Source: CAZGSN01 sp964371655 (GTDB lineage: Bacteria > Desulfobacterota > Binatia > HRBIN30). Taken from it: a stretch of DNA of 64,000 bases. The first letter of the stretch is position 1, and each line of letters begins with the position of its first letter. Where the stretch lies: NCBI GenBank assembly GCA_964371655.1, contig CAYJOD010000015.1, positions 34,863 through 98,862 of the forward strand, in the 5' to 3' direction. Positions 43,913 through 51,618 of this stretch are shown here, one piece after another. Both the position numbers and the translations under genes were made by a program. The notes beneath the pieces were generated by a model, which was not told the DNA's origin, ran no database searches, and worked only from the letters and a program-made list of their open reading frames with translations.

Positions 43913-44260
43913 TCATCGAACCAGGAAGTGCGCTACGGCATGCGCTAACGCATAGAGACCTGCGGCGGCAGCGAGGAGGTATCCCGTGTAGCGCTGCCAG
44001 TGTCGCAAGGACGCGGGTTCGCCCTCGGTGGTGAGTCCGCCAAACCGCGTGACATCGATGTACCGAACGCCGACCATCATAGCCACCACCGCCCAGAACA
44101 ATAGGTCGATCGTGGAGAAGGAGCCGGTTTTGGCAAGGTGCACGGCGAGTAGAGCGAGGGCAGCATTCCCGAACAGCATCCAGGTGAGCCTGATCATCAG
44201 GGCGAGAAAACTCGCCTGCGCTGGTGGCGGGGACGGCTCTTGCGGTGAGTGTTGTGACAT
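43913..44260 (-). CDS. Small membrane protein, function unknown
   Basis: 115 residues from the ATG at 44260, preceded by GGAGGCGCC. A Pro-rich cytoplasmic start (MSQHSPQEPSPPPAQ) is followed by three hydrophobic segments: LMIRLTWMLFGNAALALLAV, IDLLFWAVVAMMVGVRYIDV and YLLAAAAGLYALAHAVAHFL. The conserved-looking RYIDVTRFGG lies between segments two and three. It immediately precedes the antiporter gene on the same strand and may be co-transcribed with it. No family was recognised. Confidence 0.7.
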   Translation of the reverse strand: MSQHSPQEPSPPPAQASFLALMIRLTWMLFGNAALALLAVHLAKTGSFSTIDLLFWAVVAMMVGVRYIDVTRFGGLTTEGEPASLRHWQRYTGYLLAAAAGLYALAHAVAHFLVR

Positions 44261-44689
44261 GGCGCCTCCGCTGTGTTTGCTACAGATGGTGGACCGACCG
44301 GCCAGCGCGTCCTGCACTGGCAAGGGTCAAGAGCCGTGCAATGGCCTCTTGGCGCAACTGCGACTGCTGCTGTGTGGACTGAGAGAGGGACTGGTGCTCT
44401 GGGTGGCTGAGCATGGGGGACCTCCGATATTGAACGCCAAGGCTCGCCATCCGACGATGCCCTCGCGTCGATATCGGATGGCGGCCCGACCACCCGGAAG
44501 TCCTGCGGTGGTGACATCACCACCAACACCCTATTGATCTGTCGTCTACCTATCCCACAGCGAATGCACGCGGGTCAAGCCACGATGCAATCAACTGTCG
44601 AGGAATCAATCTTCATTCGGCAACTCCACCGCGGCGCATCTTCAACCAGCACCTATGCTTGCGGCTCGATCCGCCAACGTGGGGCGCTT
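44261..44689. other. Intergenic region without recognisable gene
   Basis: Between the divergently oriented small membrane protein gene and the ligase gene. Open frames here (for example 44028-44537 on the plus strand) are antisense or have no family resemblance or ribosome site. Promoters for both flanking genes should lie here; none was assigned. Confidence 0.5.
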
Positions 44690-44745
44690 GCCGAGCATGC
44701 GGCGCTGATTCAGGCGTTCACGTCAGGGCGTGACGAGCGGCGTCG
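44690..44745 (+). pseudogene. Remnant of an MMPL exporter 3' end
   Basis: Positions 44701-44742 match the last codons of the MMPL gene (38227-38268) at 35 of 42 bases; the translations are ALIQAFTSGRDERR and ALIQAFTSGRDGRR. Most differences are in third codon positions, so the two copies diverged while coding. Upstream of 44700 the resemblance fades. No complete MMPL gene is present here, so this is a fragment. It lies 40 bp before the PaaK-like ligase gene. Confidence 0.65.
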
Positions 44746-44781
44746 CCGAGGCTATGGGCGCACAGCAGGCGGAGAGAACCT

Positions 44782-46197
44782 ATGATGTCTACCCCCACGA
44801 CGGCAGCGGCGCCCGCCGCATCTGACCGTGCTCGCGACGGCCTCTTACGCGCAGCGATCATGCGCGCCAAGCAGAGCGAGTTCTATCGACGCCATCTCGA
44901 CGGCTTCGACGTCCAGGGCCAGCGCGATCTGGGGCGCTTGCCGCTGACGTTCAAGAGCCACCTTCGCGACGCCACTCCCTACGGGATGCTGATCGTGCCG
45001 CCGCATCAGGCGTGGCACTACCATGAAACCAGCGGCACTACCGGCGAACCGATCTCGACCTGGTGCGGGCTCCCGGAAATGCAGCAGATGGGGGCGATCG
45101 TGCACTCGATGGTGCCGGAGCTCGCCACCCCGACGATCCTGCTCAACCGCTTTCCGCTTTTCGCTCCGGTGTCGTTCGTGTTCGAAGAAGCGCTTCGGCA
45201 TGCGGGCGCCTGCCACATCGCCGCGGGCAATCTCAGCTGGGATGTCCCGTTTGCGCGCGTCATCGATTTCATCAAGCGGCTGAAGGTCACGGCCCTAAGT
45301 GCCTTGCCGTTCGAACCGATGCTGTTGCGGGAGCAGGCGCACGAACAAGGCCTCGACCTGCGGCGCGACCTCGGTTCGCTGCAGGTGATCTTCGCCGGTG
45401 GCGCGATTCTTCCTCCGGCGATGCGCGCCGCGATCGAGAAGGACTGGGGGGCGCGGGTCGTCGAGATTTACGGCGCCAACGAGACGCTGCTGATGGGCGT
45501 GGGTTGCGCGGCGGGCCGACTGCACCTGTGCCACGACCTTCTAGAGTTCGAGGTCCTGGATCGGCAATCGCATCAACCCGTACCGGTGGGAGAGTGCGGC
45601 GTGCTGACCGTAACCAGCTTGGTGCACACGGTGGCGCCCCTGGTGCGATACTTCACCGGCGACCTTGTGCGTGTGCACACGGATGCCTGCGCGTGCGGCA
45701 GGCTGGGTTGGACGGCGCAGTGTCTCGGTCGCGCCGATGAAACGATCGAGTACGCGGGCGCGTCGATTACATCGTATGAGCTCCTCGATGCGGCCTACGA
45801 CTTCGCCGACCAGCTTGGGACGCGGGTGTTCTTCGCGGTGCTTCTGCAGCGCGAGATCCGCTTGCTCATCGAGGTCGACAATCCCGAGCGCGTGCGCGGC
45901 TCGGCGCCCGAGCGCGCCCTGGCGCAGCGCGTCGGTGTCCCGATTCGGGTCGAGTACTTGCGCAAGAATGACGTCCTCGACCGCAGCGCCCTGTTCCGCG
46001 GGCCCAAGATCTACAAGCCGAGCCAAATCAGCGACTGGCGCGGCAGCGGGCGCAAGACGATCACGGTGATGGAAGCGCTCTTGGAGTGGCCGTCGTTCGA
46101 CGCCCGTACCATCGTCCACGTGCTGCGGCGCCAAGTGCGCAACGCGCTGCGACGGAGGCGGTTTGTGAAGAACGACGGACCTCCGGCGCGCCCGTGA
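44782..46197 (+). CDS. PaaK-like AMP-forming acyl/aryl-CoA (or ACP) ligase
   Basis: 471 residues, start at the first of two ATGs with GGAGAG upstream. Adenylate-forming enzyme related to phenylacetate-CoA ligases: the P-loop-like AWHYHETSGTTGEPISTWCG, ARVVEIYGANETLLMGVGCA, YFTGDLVRVHTDACACGRLG and a C-terminal KIYKPSQISDWRGSGRKT. It would activate a carboxylic acid as an acyl-adenylate and transfer it to CoA or a carrier protein. Ligases of this kind are found in polyene clusters, probably for the starter. The MMPL fragment just upstream suggests it once adjoined an exporter gene like the one ending at 38275. Confidence 0.85.
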   Translation: MMSTPTTAAAPAASDRARDGLLRAAIMRAKQSEFYRRHLDGFDVQGQRDLGRLPLTFKSHLRDATPYGMLIVPPHQAWHYHETSGTTGEPISTWCGLPEMQQMGAIVHSMVPELATPTILLNRFPLFAPVSFVFEEALRHAGACHIAAGNLSWDVPFARVIDFIKRLKVTALSALPFEPMLLREQAHEQGLDLRRDLGSLQVIFAGGAILPPAMRAAIEKDWGARVVEIYGANETLLMGVGCAAGRLHLCHDLLEFEVLDRQSHQPVPVGECGVLTVTSLVHTVAPLVRYFTGDLVRVHTDACACGRLGWTAQCLGRADETIEYAGASITSYELLDAAYDFADQLGTRVFFAVLLQREIRLLIEVDNPERVRGSAPERALAQRVGVPIRVEYLRKNDVLDRSALFRGPKIYKPSQISDWRGSGRKTITVMEALLEWPSFDARTIVHVLRRQVRNALRRRRFVKNDGPPARP

Positions 46198-46445
46198 TGG
46201 GAAAAGGGGATGAGTCCAATTTTCGGGGCGATTGATGCTGGCGGTGCGCTTCAATGTTCCGAGTATTGTGAGCTTTGGAGCCAATTACGCCCGATACGTC
46301 GCTAACGCCCTGACGTCGCGGTGGGTGCCCCGGCGCTGCGCCGACGAGGGTGGCGTGAAGACCACGGATATTCCTCGCAGGGCATACGCATCGGTTTCCC
46401 GCTCGATGGACGCGTGCTACAAAGCCATTGGTCGCGAGGGCTATT

Positions 46446-46694
46446 GTGAACGTTGAAATACCCGATGTCATCCTGCGGGCCACGCACCTGTCGCCCGCCG
46501 AGCTTCGCTTGGAGATCGCCGTAATGCTCTTCGAGAAGGAGAAGCTCACGCTCGGTCGGGCCGCCGAATTGGCGGACATGGGGCACTTGGAGTTTCAGCG
46601 CCTGCTGGCCAGCCGCGAGATTCCGATTCACTACGATGTCGAGGAGCTCGAAGAGGATCTGCGGACCCTCAACCGAATTCGCGAATCATCGTGA
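46446..46694 (+). CDS. UPF0175-family antitoxin
   Basis: 82 residues from the GTG at 46446 (GAGG seven nt upstream). The sequence is typical of the UPF0175 family: MNVEIPDVILRATHLSPAEL, MLFEKEKLTLGRAAELADMG, FQRLLASREIPIHYDVEELE. The middle helix-turn-helix-like part probably binds DNA and the acidic C-terminus the toxin. Its last codons overlap the DUF3368 gene (GTGA), as is usual for toxin-antitoxin pairs; the pair likely autoregulates. Confidence 0.88.
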   Translation: MNVEIPDVILRATHLSPAELRLEIAVMLFEKEKLTLGRAAELADMGHLEFQRLLASREIPIHYDVEELEEDLRTLNRIRESS

Positions 46695-47170
46695 TCGTCG
46701 TCAGCGATACTTCCCCGGTCATGGCGTTGGCTGCGATCGGGCAACTGGAGTTACTCCGATCGCTGTTCGACGAAGTTGTTATCCCGGAAGCGGTCAACCG
46801 CGAGCTTGCGTACAAGAATCCCACCCTTTTGCCATTGCCAAGCTGGCTACGCTCTCAGCGTGCCTCGAACCAAGATCTGGTCTCTTCTCTACTCGCCGAA
46901 ATCGACCTGGGTGAAGCAGAGGCTATCGCCCTTGTGATAGAGCTCAATGCCGACTTGCTTCTCATCGACGAGCGAATTGGCCGGAAGGTCGCACAGCAAA
47001 GGGGCCTTGCCTACACGGGTCTGGTCGGCGTCCTGATCGAGGCCAAGCGGCGAGGCTATCTGCCCGCAGTGAGGCCGTTGCTGGACGACCTTTTCACGAA
47101 GGCTGGATTTCGAATCAGCCTGAGGCTGCGCAAGCACACCCTCACTCTCGCCGGCGAAGGCGATGCGTGA
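46691..47170 (+). CDS. DUF3368 PIN-domain toxin (VapC-like)
   Basis: 159 residues, GTG start overlapping the antitoxin stop. PIN-domain acidic residues are in place: MIVVSDTSPVMALAAIGQLE (Asp6), VVIPEAVNRELAY (Glu), EIDLGEAEAIALVIELNADL (Glu/Asp) and LLIDERIGRKVAQQRGLAYT (Asp). DUF3368 proteins are presumed RNases paired with UPF0175 proteins. The C-terminal GVLIEAKRRGYLPAVRPLLD helix pair is also typical. Target RNA unknown. Confidence 0.88.
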   Translation: MIVVSDTSPVMALAAIGQLELLRSLFDEVVIPEAVNRELAYKNPTLLPLPSWLRSQRASNQDLVSSLLAEIDLGEAEAIALVIELNADLLLIDERIGRKVAQQRGLAYTGLVGVLIEAKRRGYLPAVRPLLDDLFTKAGFRISLRLRKHTLTLAGEGDA

Positions 47171-47444
47171 AGCGCTTCTGACCAAATTGTGCGAAGAGGG
47201 TCTACGTCGCCAATCCCTCTGCCCGACCGATTCTGACCGCTCTTGACGTTGACCACAGATTCCGACCCGCACTAAGTCGTCGATCGGAAGCAAGCTGACG
47301 CTGCGACCAATGCGAAGCAGTTCCAGCACGTCCGAGATCCCGTACAGAGTCGACGACAAGTGCAGAACCCTGTGGGGACGTCCCCAGTGTTTCTCATGTT
47401 GGTAAGAACGACGATTGGCTAGTGGCTGAGAGGATCGCGGTCTT
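47171..47444. other. Intergenic region, nothing recognised
   Basis: About 270 bp between the toxin gene and the convergent ThiH-like gene. Slightly lower GC than the surroundings. No repeat family, gene or obvious terminator hairpin was recognised. Confidence 0.5.
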
Positions 47445-48608
47445 TCACGCCGCGGGCGGCTGGTAGTTCACGATTCCCGCGCCCGGGCGCACGTAGTCGC
47501 CGAGCACTTGCTCGAACGGGCGCTGATCGATGACTTCGAACTGACTCGTCTCCAACGGATAGTGTGCTCCGTCTTCCGTGTACGGCGTGACCGCTGCCGA
47601 TCCCGTCGATAGCACCGTGACGATGGGTACGAGCTTGCGCTGCATCTCGGAGTTTTCCCGCGTTGTGATGACGATCTTGCAGCTCGGCAGGCCGAGCGAC
47701 AGCAGCGACACCAAACGGATGAACTCGGCATCACTTGCGCCGCGCCGGCTGTTGCTTCCGGCAATGCGCCGCAGGCGCGGGACGGAGAGGTACACCTCCA
47801 TGCCCTTGCCGAGGAGATGGCGTGCGTGCAGAGCCATCGCCAACAGGTCGTGTCCGTGGTCCGGGTTGAGACCGACGAGAATGCCGGGATTGGCGATGCG
47901 CATCCCGGCGTGATGGGCGCGGTCGAAGTTGGTCAGACGGCGCTCGAAATCGGCGCGCGGATTGTCCGGGTCGGTGCCCATGAACTTTGCGTAGCAGCGG
48001 CGCGAGTACGTCTCCTGAAACGTACACATCGTCAGCTTCGGAACCACGGAGCCATCGGGGTGGCGAGCAAGGCCATCGAGAAGGGTCGTGTACTCGGGGG
48101 CATCCAGCGAGCCGACGTTGATGAGAACGTGATGGAAGGGCAGGGCCAGTGCCGCGTGCAAGGCGTCGCGGATGTACGCAAACGCCTGCGGTCGCTTGGG
48201 GCGGCGGTACTCGCCGGTCAGCAGGGCCACGGCTCGCATGCCGCGGCGATTGAGCAGACCCAGCTGCTCGATCACCGTCGCCGGCGTTGCCGTGTCGCGA
48301 TGCAGAGCGTCGTTGTCGCGCCGCATCCCACACATGAGGCAGTCGGCGTCGCAAGTATTCGTCATGTAGAGCGGCGCGAACGTCTCCAGGTGCGATGGGT
48401 TCGCGGCGCAGCGGTCGTGAGCGAGCTCGTAAAGCGTCTCCGTGTCGACTTGCGCGGCATACCAGAGCGCGGCGATCTTGTCGGGTGCTAGCCCCGTCCC
48501 CGTGCGTGCCTCGTCGAGCAGCTGATCGACTATATTCGTGTGCGCTCGCTGTCGCGCTTGTTCGAGACGACTCTCGAGCTCGTTGGGGTCGAGCTGGAAC
48601 TCAGTCAT
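47445..48608 (-). CDS. ThiH/BioB-like radical SAM enzyme
   Basis: 387 residues from the ATG at 48608 with GGAAAG seven nt upstream; the frame continues to 49127 but through a repeat. The cluster motif is LYMTNTCDADCLMCGMRRDN (CxxxCxxC followed by Gly), as in ThiH, HydG and related tyrosine-lyase-type enzymes. FERRLTNFDRAHHAGMRIAN, GILVGLNPDHGHDLLAMALH and a C-terminal BATS-like segment (ENSEMQRKLVPIVTVLSTGS, ending PFEQVLGDYVRPGAG) support that fold. No thiamin or hydrogenase maturation gene is adjacent, so the substrate is open; a role in making a starter or amino-acid-derived unit is possible. Cytoplasmic. Confidence 0.85.
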   Translation of the reverse strand: MTEFQLDPNELESRLEQARQRAHTNIVDQLLDEARTGTGLAPDKIAALWYAAQVDTETLYELAHDRCAANPSHLETFAPLYMTNTCDADCLMCGMRRDNDALHRDTATPATVIEQLGLLNRRGMRAVALLTGEYRRPKRPQAFAYIRDALHAALALPFHHVLINVGSLDAPEYTTLLDGLARHPDGSVVPKLTMCTFQETYSRRCYAKFMGTDPDNPRADFERRLTNFDRAHHAGMRIANPGILVGLNPDHGHDLLAMALHARHLLGKGMEVYLSVPRLRRIAGSNSRRGASDAEFIRLVSLLSLGLPSCKIVITTRENSEMQRKLVPIVTVLSTGSAAVTPYTEDGAHYPLETSQFEVIDQRPFEQVLGDYVRPGAGIVNYQPPAA

Positions 48609-49005
48609 TCGTTGCTTTCCGGAGCATGAATTGGACCTATACTGGAGGCAGCACGCGGTCAACGCGGATTCGACGATTGGTCCTGACGAGGCGACAATTG
48701 GCGGGTGTAGCTGCGCTCGCCACAGGTTTGCGATTCCACCCAACGGCCACCGTCTGGCGACGGCGGCTACGTCTGCTGGCGATGCGACGCGTAGGGTGGA
48801 AGGAAACGTAGCCGCGCTCGCCAGAGGTTGTCTCAAGACTCGCTTGGGGCTGGCGGCTTGAGGCTTGGGGCTTGGGTCTTTCCAGCTCTTCCCGAGCCCC
48901 CAGTCCCGAGCCACGAGCCCCAGGGAGAGTTCTGAGACAACCCCGCGACATGCGCGGTTGCGCCGTGCGTGGGGATGATGCAGACACTGGAGACAACCGG
49001 GTTCA
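48609..49005. repeat. GTTGTCTCA element, left copy
   Basis: Positions 48827-48942 hold a 116-bp element bounded by short terminal inverted repeats (GTTGTCTCAAGACTC at the left, GAGAGTTCTGAGACAAC at the right). It is about 94% identical, inverted, to 51430-51543, and partly to 63930-64000. The region also contains the divergent promoters of the ThiH-like and deacetylase genes, which could not be pinpointed. Confidence 0.85.
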
Positions 49006-49815
49006 ATGATTGTGCGGCACGCTTTCAGCATTGATGTCGAGGATTGGTACCACGACGGTGTCGCCGACGGCCACCAGGGGTTGGACGAGCGTGTCGAGTC
49101 GAACACGCTGCGCCTGATCGATCTCATGGCGACGCATGGATTCAGGGGGACGTTCTTCTTCTTGGGTGAGGTGGCGGCGCGTTTCCCGGGGCTCGTGCGT
49201 CGGGTGGCGGAGGCCGGTCACGAGATCGGCAGCCACGGCTTCCAGCATCGGCCGGTGATGCAGCTGACGCGCCGGGAGTTTCGCGACGACGTCGCGCACT
49301 CGTTGCGCGTGATCGAGGATGCGACCGGCGCTCCGGTGTTGGGGTACCGCGCGCCGTACTTTTCGATCAAGGCCGATGTGCGCTGGCCGATCGAGATCCT
49401 GGCGGATCTCGGACTACGATACGACGCCAGCATCCTCGCCATCGATCGGCCGCCGGGTCTCGACGTGGTGTGCCCGCGGCGTCCGTTTCGACACGCGAAC
49501 GGCCTTTGGGAGATACCGGTCGCAGTTCTTCAGTTCTTGCACTTCTGGCATCTACCCTTGGCGAGTGGCTCTGGACTGCGTCTGCTGCCCTGGCCGCTGC
49601 TGCGTCGTTGGCTGCGGCACTTCGAAAACGAGGTTGGGGCCGGCGTCTTCTATCTGCATCCCTGGGAGCTCGACGCGCAGGGGCCGGTCGTACATGCCCC
49701 CGGGCGCTGGTTGTCGCGCATCGGGCGCGAGCGCTTGCAGGAGCGGCTGGAAGCGTCTCTGCGCGACGTGCAGTTCGCTCCCATCCGCGAAATCTTCGAG
49801 GACGTTCTGGCATGA
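49006..49815 (+). CDS. Polysaccharide deacetylase, DUF3473 type
   Basis: 269 residues. NodB-like metal site: FSIDVEDWYHDGVADGHQGL (the DVEDW strand with Asp), FRGTFFFLGEVAARFPGLVR, AGHEIGSHGFQHRPVMQLTR (HxxxH), then VLGYRAPYFSIKADVRWPIE. The C-terminal part with LHPWELDAQGPVVHAP is the DUF3473 extension seen in deacetylases linked to exopolysaccharide or PEP-CTERM systems. No signal peptide is seen, so it probably acts in the cytoplasm or at the membrane on a lipid-linked or nucleotide-linked sugar. It overlaps the next gene (ATGATG). Confidence 0.9.
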   Translation: MIVRHAFSIDVEDWYHDGVADGHQGLDERVESNTLRLIDLMATHGFRGTFFFLGEVAARFPGLVRRVAEAGHEIGSHGFQHRPVMQLTRREFRDDVAHSLRVIEDATGAPVLGYRAPYFSIKADVRWPIEILADLGLRYDASILAIDRPPGLDVVCPRRPFRHANGLWEIPVAVLQFLHFWHLPLASGSGLRLLPWPLLRRWLRHFENEVGAGVFYLHPWELDAQGPVVHAPGRWLSRIGRERLQERLEASLRDVQFAPIREIFEDVLA

Positions 49816-50849
49816 TGCGCGCGGCGAGCGGGTCGCTCGATTCGATCGGCATGTGGCTGGGCTTGGTCACCGGTGCGGCAGTCGTGGCGCTGTTGGCTTG
49901 GCAGTTCGGGTCGACCAGCATCGTGGCTGCGATCACCCACGCCCACCCGCAGTTTCTGTTGGCGTATTTTTGTTTCGGCTGGATCGTTCGTCTCGGATAC
50001 AGTTTGCGCTGGCGTCTGGTGGCACGGCGCCTCGGCGAGAGTCCGACGCTGTCGCGCTTGCTGGCTGCACGTCTGTGTGGCGACGCCGTCGGCTCGCTCT
50101 TGCCGGGGGGACGCCTTGGCGGCGATCCGCTGCGTGTGGCGCTCGTCTATGGAGATGGGCTCGGCGGCGCGCGTGCCGGTGCCGGCGTGGTGATGGATCG
50201 TATCTTCGAGAGCCTGGGGAACATCGTGTGCGGAATTGTCTACGTCACGGTGTTCTCCGTGGCGCATACCGTCGGGGCTCCGAGCGACGCGCTGGCATGG
50301 GTCGTTGGTGGCCTCGGCGTTTGCTTCCTGGCCTTGCTGCTCGTAATCGAGTTGCTGCGTCGTGGCTTTCATTTTGCGGAACCTCTGATCACCCTGATGG
50401 CGCGGTTGCCGGTGCCGCACCTCGACAAGGGGCTCGCTGCCATGCGGCGAATCGAAGAGCACTTGATCGAATTCGTCTCGGGTCATCCGGGCACGTGTGT
50501 GGGGGCGCTCGCGGGTTCGCTTGTGGTCGAAGCCTTAGTGATTGTCGAGGCGTGGCTGCTGCTAAGCGCTTTGGGGGTCCATCTCGACGTGCCCACGTTG
50601 CTGATGGTGCTGGCGACGGGCGGTCTCACGCGCATCGTGCCGACGCCGGGTGCGCTGGGAGCGCTCGAGGCCGGGGAGGTGACGGTGGTGAGCTTGGCGA
50701 CGGGACGACCCGATATCGGCGTCGTCGTCGGGATGGCGATGCGACTGCACGAGACGTTGTGGTGCGCGCTGGGTTTCGGCGTCCTCGCGGCGCGCGGAGT
50801 TTCGCTTGCGCAAGTTCGCGCGTTGGCGGGAGCGGATGAGGCCGTATGA
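49812..50849 (+). CDS. LPG synthase TM-domain-like (UPF0104) membrane protein
   Basis: 345 residues from the ATG at 49812, overlapping the deacetylase stop; the longer frame from 49470 is antisense-frame sequence. Eight or so hydrophobic segments and the family motifs FGWIVRLGYSLRWRLVARRL, GDAVGSLLPGGRLGGDPLRV and GLTRIVPTPGALGALEAGEV match the flippase-like domain of lysylphosphatidylglycerol synthases and HpnL/AglD2-type proteins. Such proteins act in transport or glycosylation of polyprenyl or hopanoid lipids. With the deacetylase and the ICMT-like protein it forms a three-gene operon with overlapping ends. Confidence 0.88.
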   Translation: MMRAASGSLDSIGMWLGLVTGAAVVALLAWQFGSTSIVAAITHAHPQFLLAYFCFGWIVRLGYSLRWRLVARRLGESPTLSRLLAARLCGDAVGSLLPGGRLGGDPLRVALVYGDGLGGARAGAGVVMDRIFESLGNIVCGIVYVTVFSVAHTVGAPSDALAWVVGGLGVCFLALLLVIELLRRGFHFAEPLITLMARLPVPHLDKGLAAMRRIEEHLIEFVSGHPGTCVGALAGSLVVEALVIVEAWLLLSALGVHLDVPTLLMVLATGGLTRIVPTPGALGALEAGEVTVVSLATGRPDIGVVVGMAMRLHETLWCALGFGVLAARGVSLAQVRALAGADEAV

Positions 50850-51406
50850 CGAACATGGGCGTGATTCTCGCGATCCTGTTCACGATTGGCTGGGTGCCGC
50901 TGTTCGTGTTTCGTGTCGAGGTCCTGTCCGCGGCGCTGCCACGATACACTCCGGTCGAGCGCCTCACCGTGTGTCTCGCCCCGCTCCTGGTGACGACGCA
51001 CATGACGCTGGCGTGCATCACTCTCAGCCTGCTTCCTGGGGTTCCGCTGTGGGCGGCGGCGGCCGGAATTCTGATCTTTGCTGTAGCGCTCGGGATTTGG
51101 TCCTGGGGGCGCGTGCAGATCGGTCCCGTACGGGAAAGGCGGCTCCCCGATGAGCCGCCACCGCTGTTGCGTCGTGACGGCGCCTTCGGGATCGTTCGCA
51201 ATCCGCTGTATTGCGCCTATCTCCTCGCCACCGCCGCTCCGGTCATCGTCGCCCGACGTGGTTTTCTCCTGGTTACGTTTGCACTGGTCGCGGTCGTACT
51301 CGCCGTCCTCGCGCTTCAAGAGGAACGGCGCCTGCGCCTGCAGCTGGGTCCCGAGTACGAGGTCTACTGCCGACAGGTGAAACGGTTGCTGCCGTTCGTG
51401 TGGTAG
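50846..51406 (+). CDS. Isoprenylcysteine-methyltransferase-like membrane protein
   Basis: 186 residues with an ATGA overlap to the previous gene. Four or five membrane segments and the C-terminal signature of the ICMT/PEMT family: FGIVRNPLYCAYLLATAAPV and LRLQLGPEYEVYCRQVKRLL, where RNPxY and E..Y..Y contact SAM and substrate. Bacterial members are little characterised and may methylate lipids or small thiols. The link to a deacetylase and a lipid flippase-like protein suggests work on a membrane-bound glycolipid (inference). Confidence 0.85.
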   Translation: MTNMGVILAILFTIGWVPLFVFRVEVLSAALPRYTPVERLTVCLAPLLVTTHMTLACITLSLLPGVPLWAAAAGILIFAVALGIWSWGRVQIGPVRERRLPDEPPPLLRRDGAFGIVRNPLYCAYLLATAAPVIVARRGFLLVTFALVAVVLAVLALQEERRLRLQLGPEYEVYCRQVKRLLPFVW

Positions 51407-51618
51407 GCGTAGGGCGCGCGGCGGCGCGGGTGTCTCAGAGCTCTCCCTGGGGCTCGTGGCTAGGGACTGGAGGCTCGGGAGGAGCTGGAATGACCCAAGC
51501 CCCGAGCCTCAAGCCGCCAGCCCCAAGCGAGTCTTGAGACAACATCTTCCGTGCGCCGCAGCGGGCGGTCCACGACGCCACTGTCCTCGGCGACGGCGCT
51601 CGCGTATTGACTCGTCGC
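51407..51618. repeat. GTTGTCTCA element, right copy
   Basis: Positions 51430-51543 are the inverted partner of 48827-48942 with about seven differences. Together the two copies bracket the deacetylase, flippase-like and ICMT-like genes. Nothing else was recognised in this gap. Confidence 0.85.

Noticed and set aside
48609..49127. N-terminal extension of the ThiH-like protein
   Set aside because: It would be read through a dispersed repeat and the start of the divergent deacetylase gene; the ATG at 48608 has a ribosome site and fits the family length.
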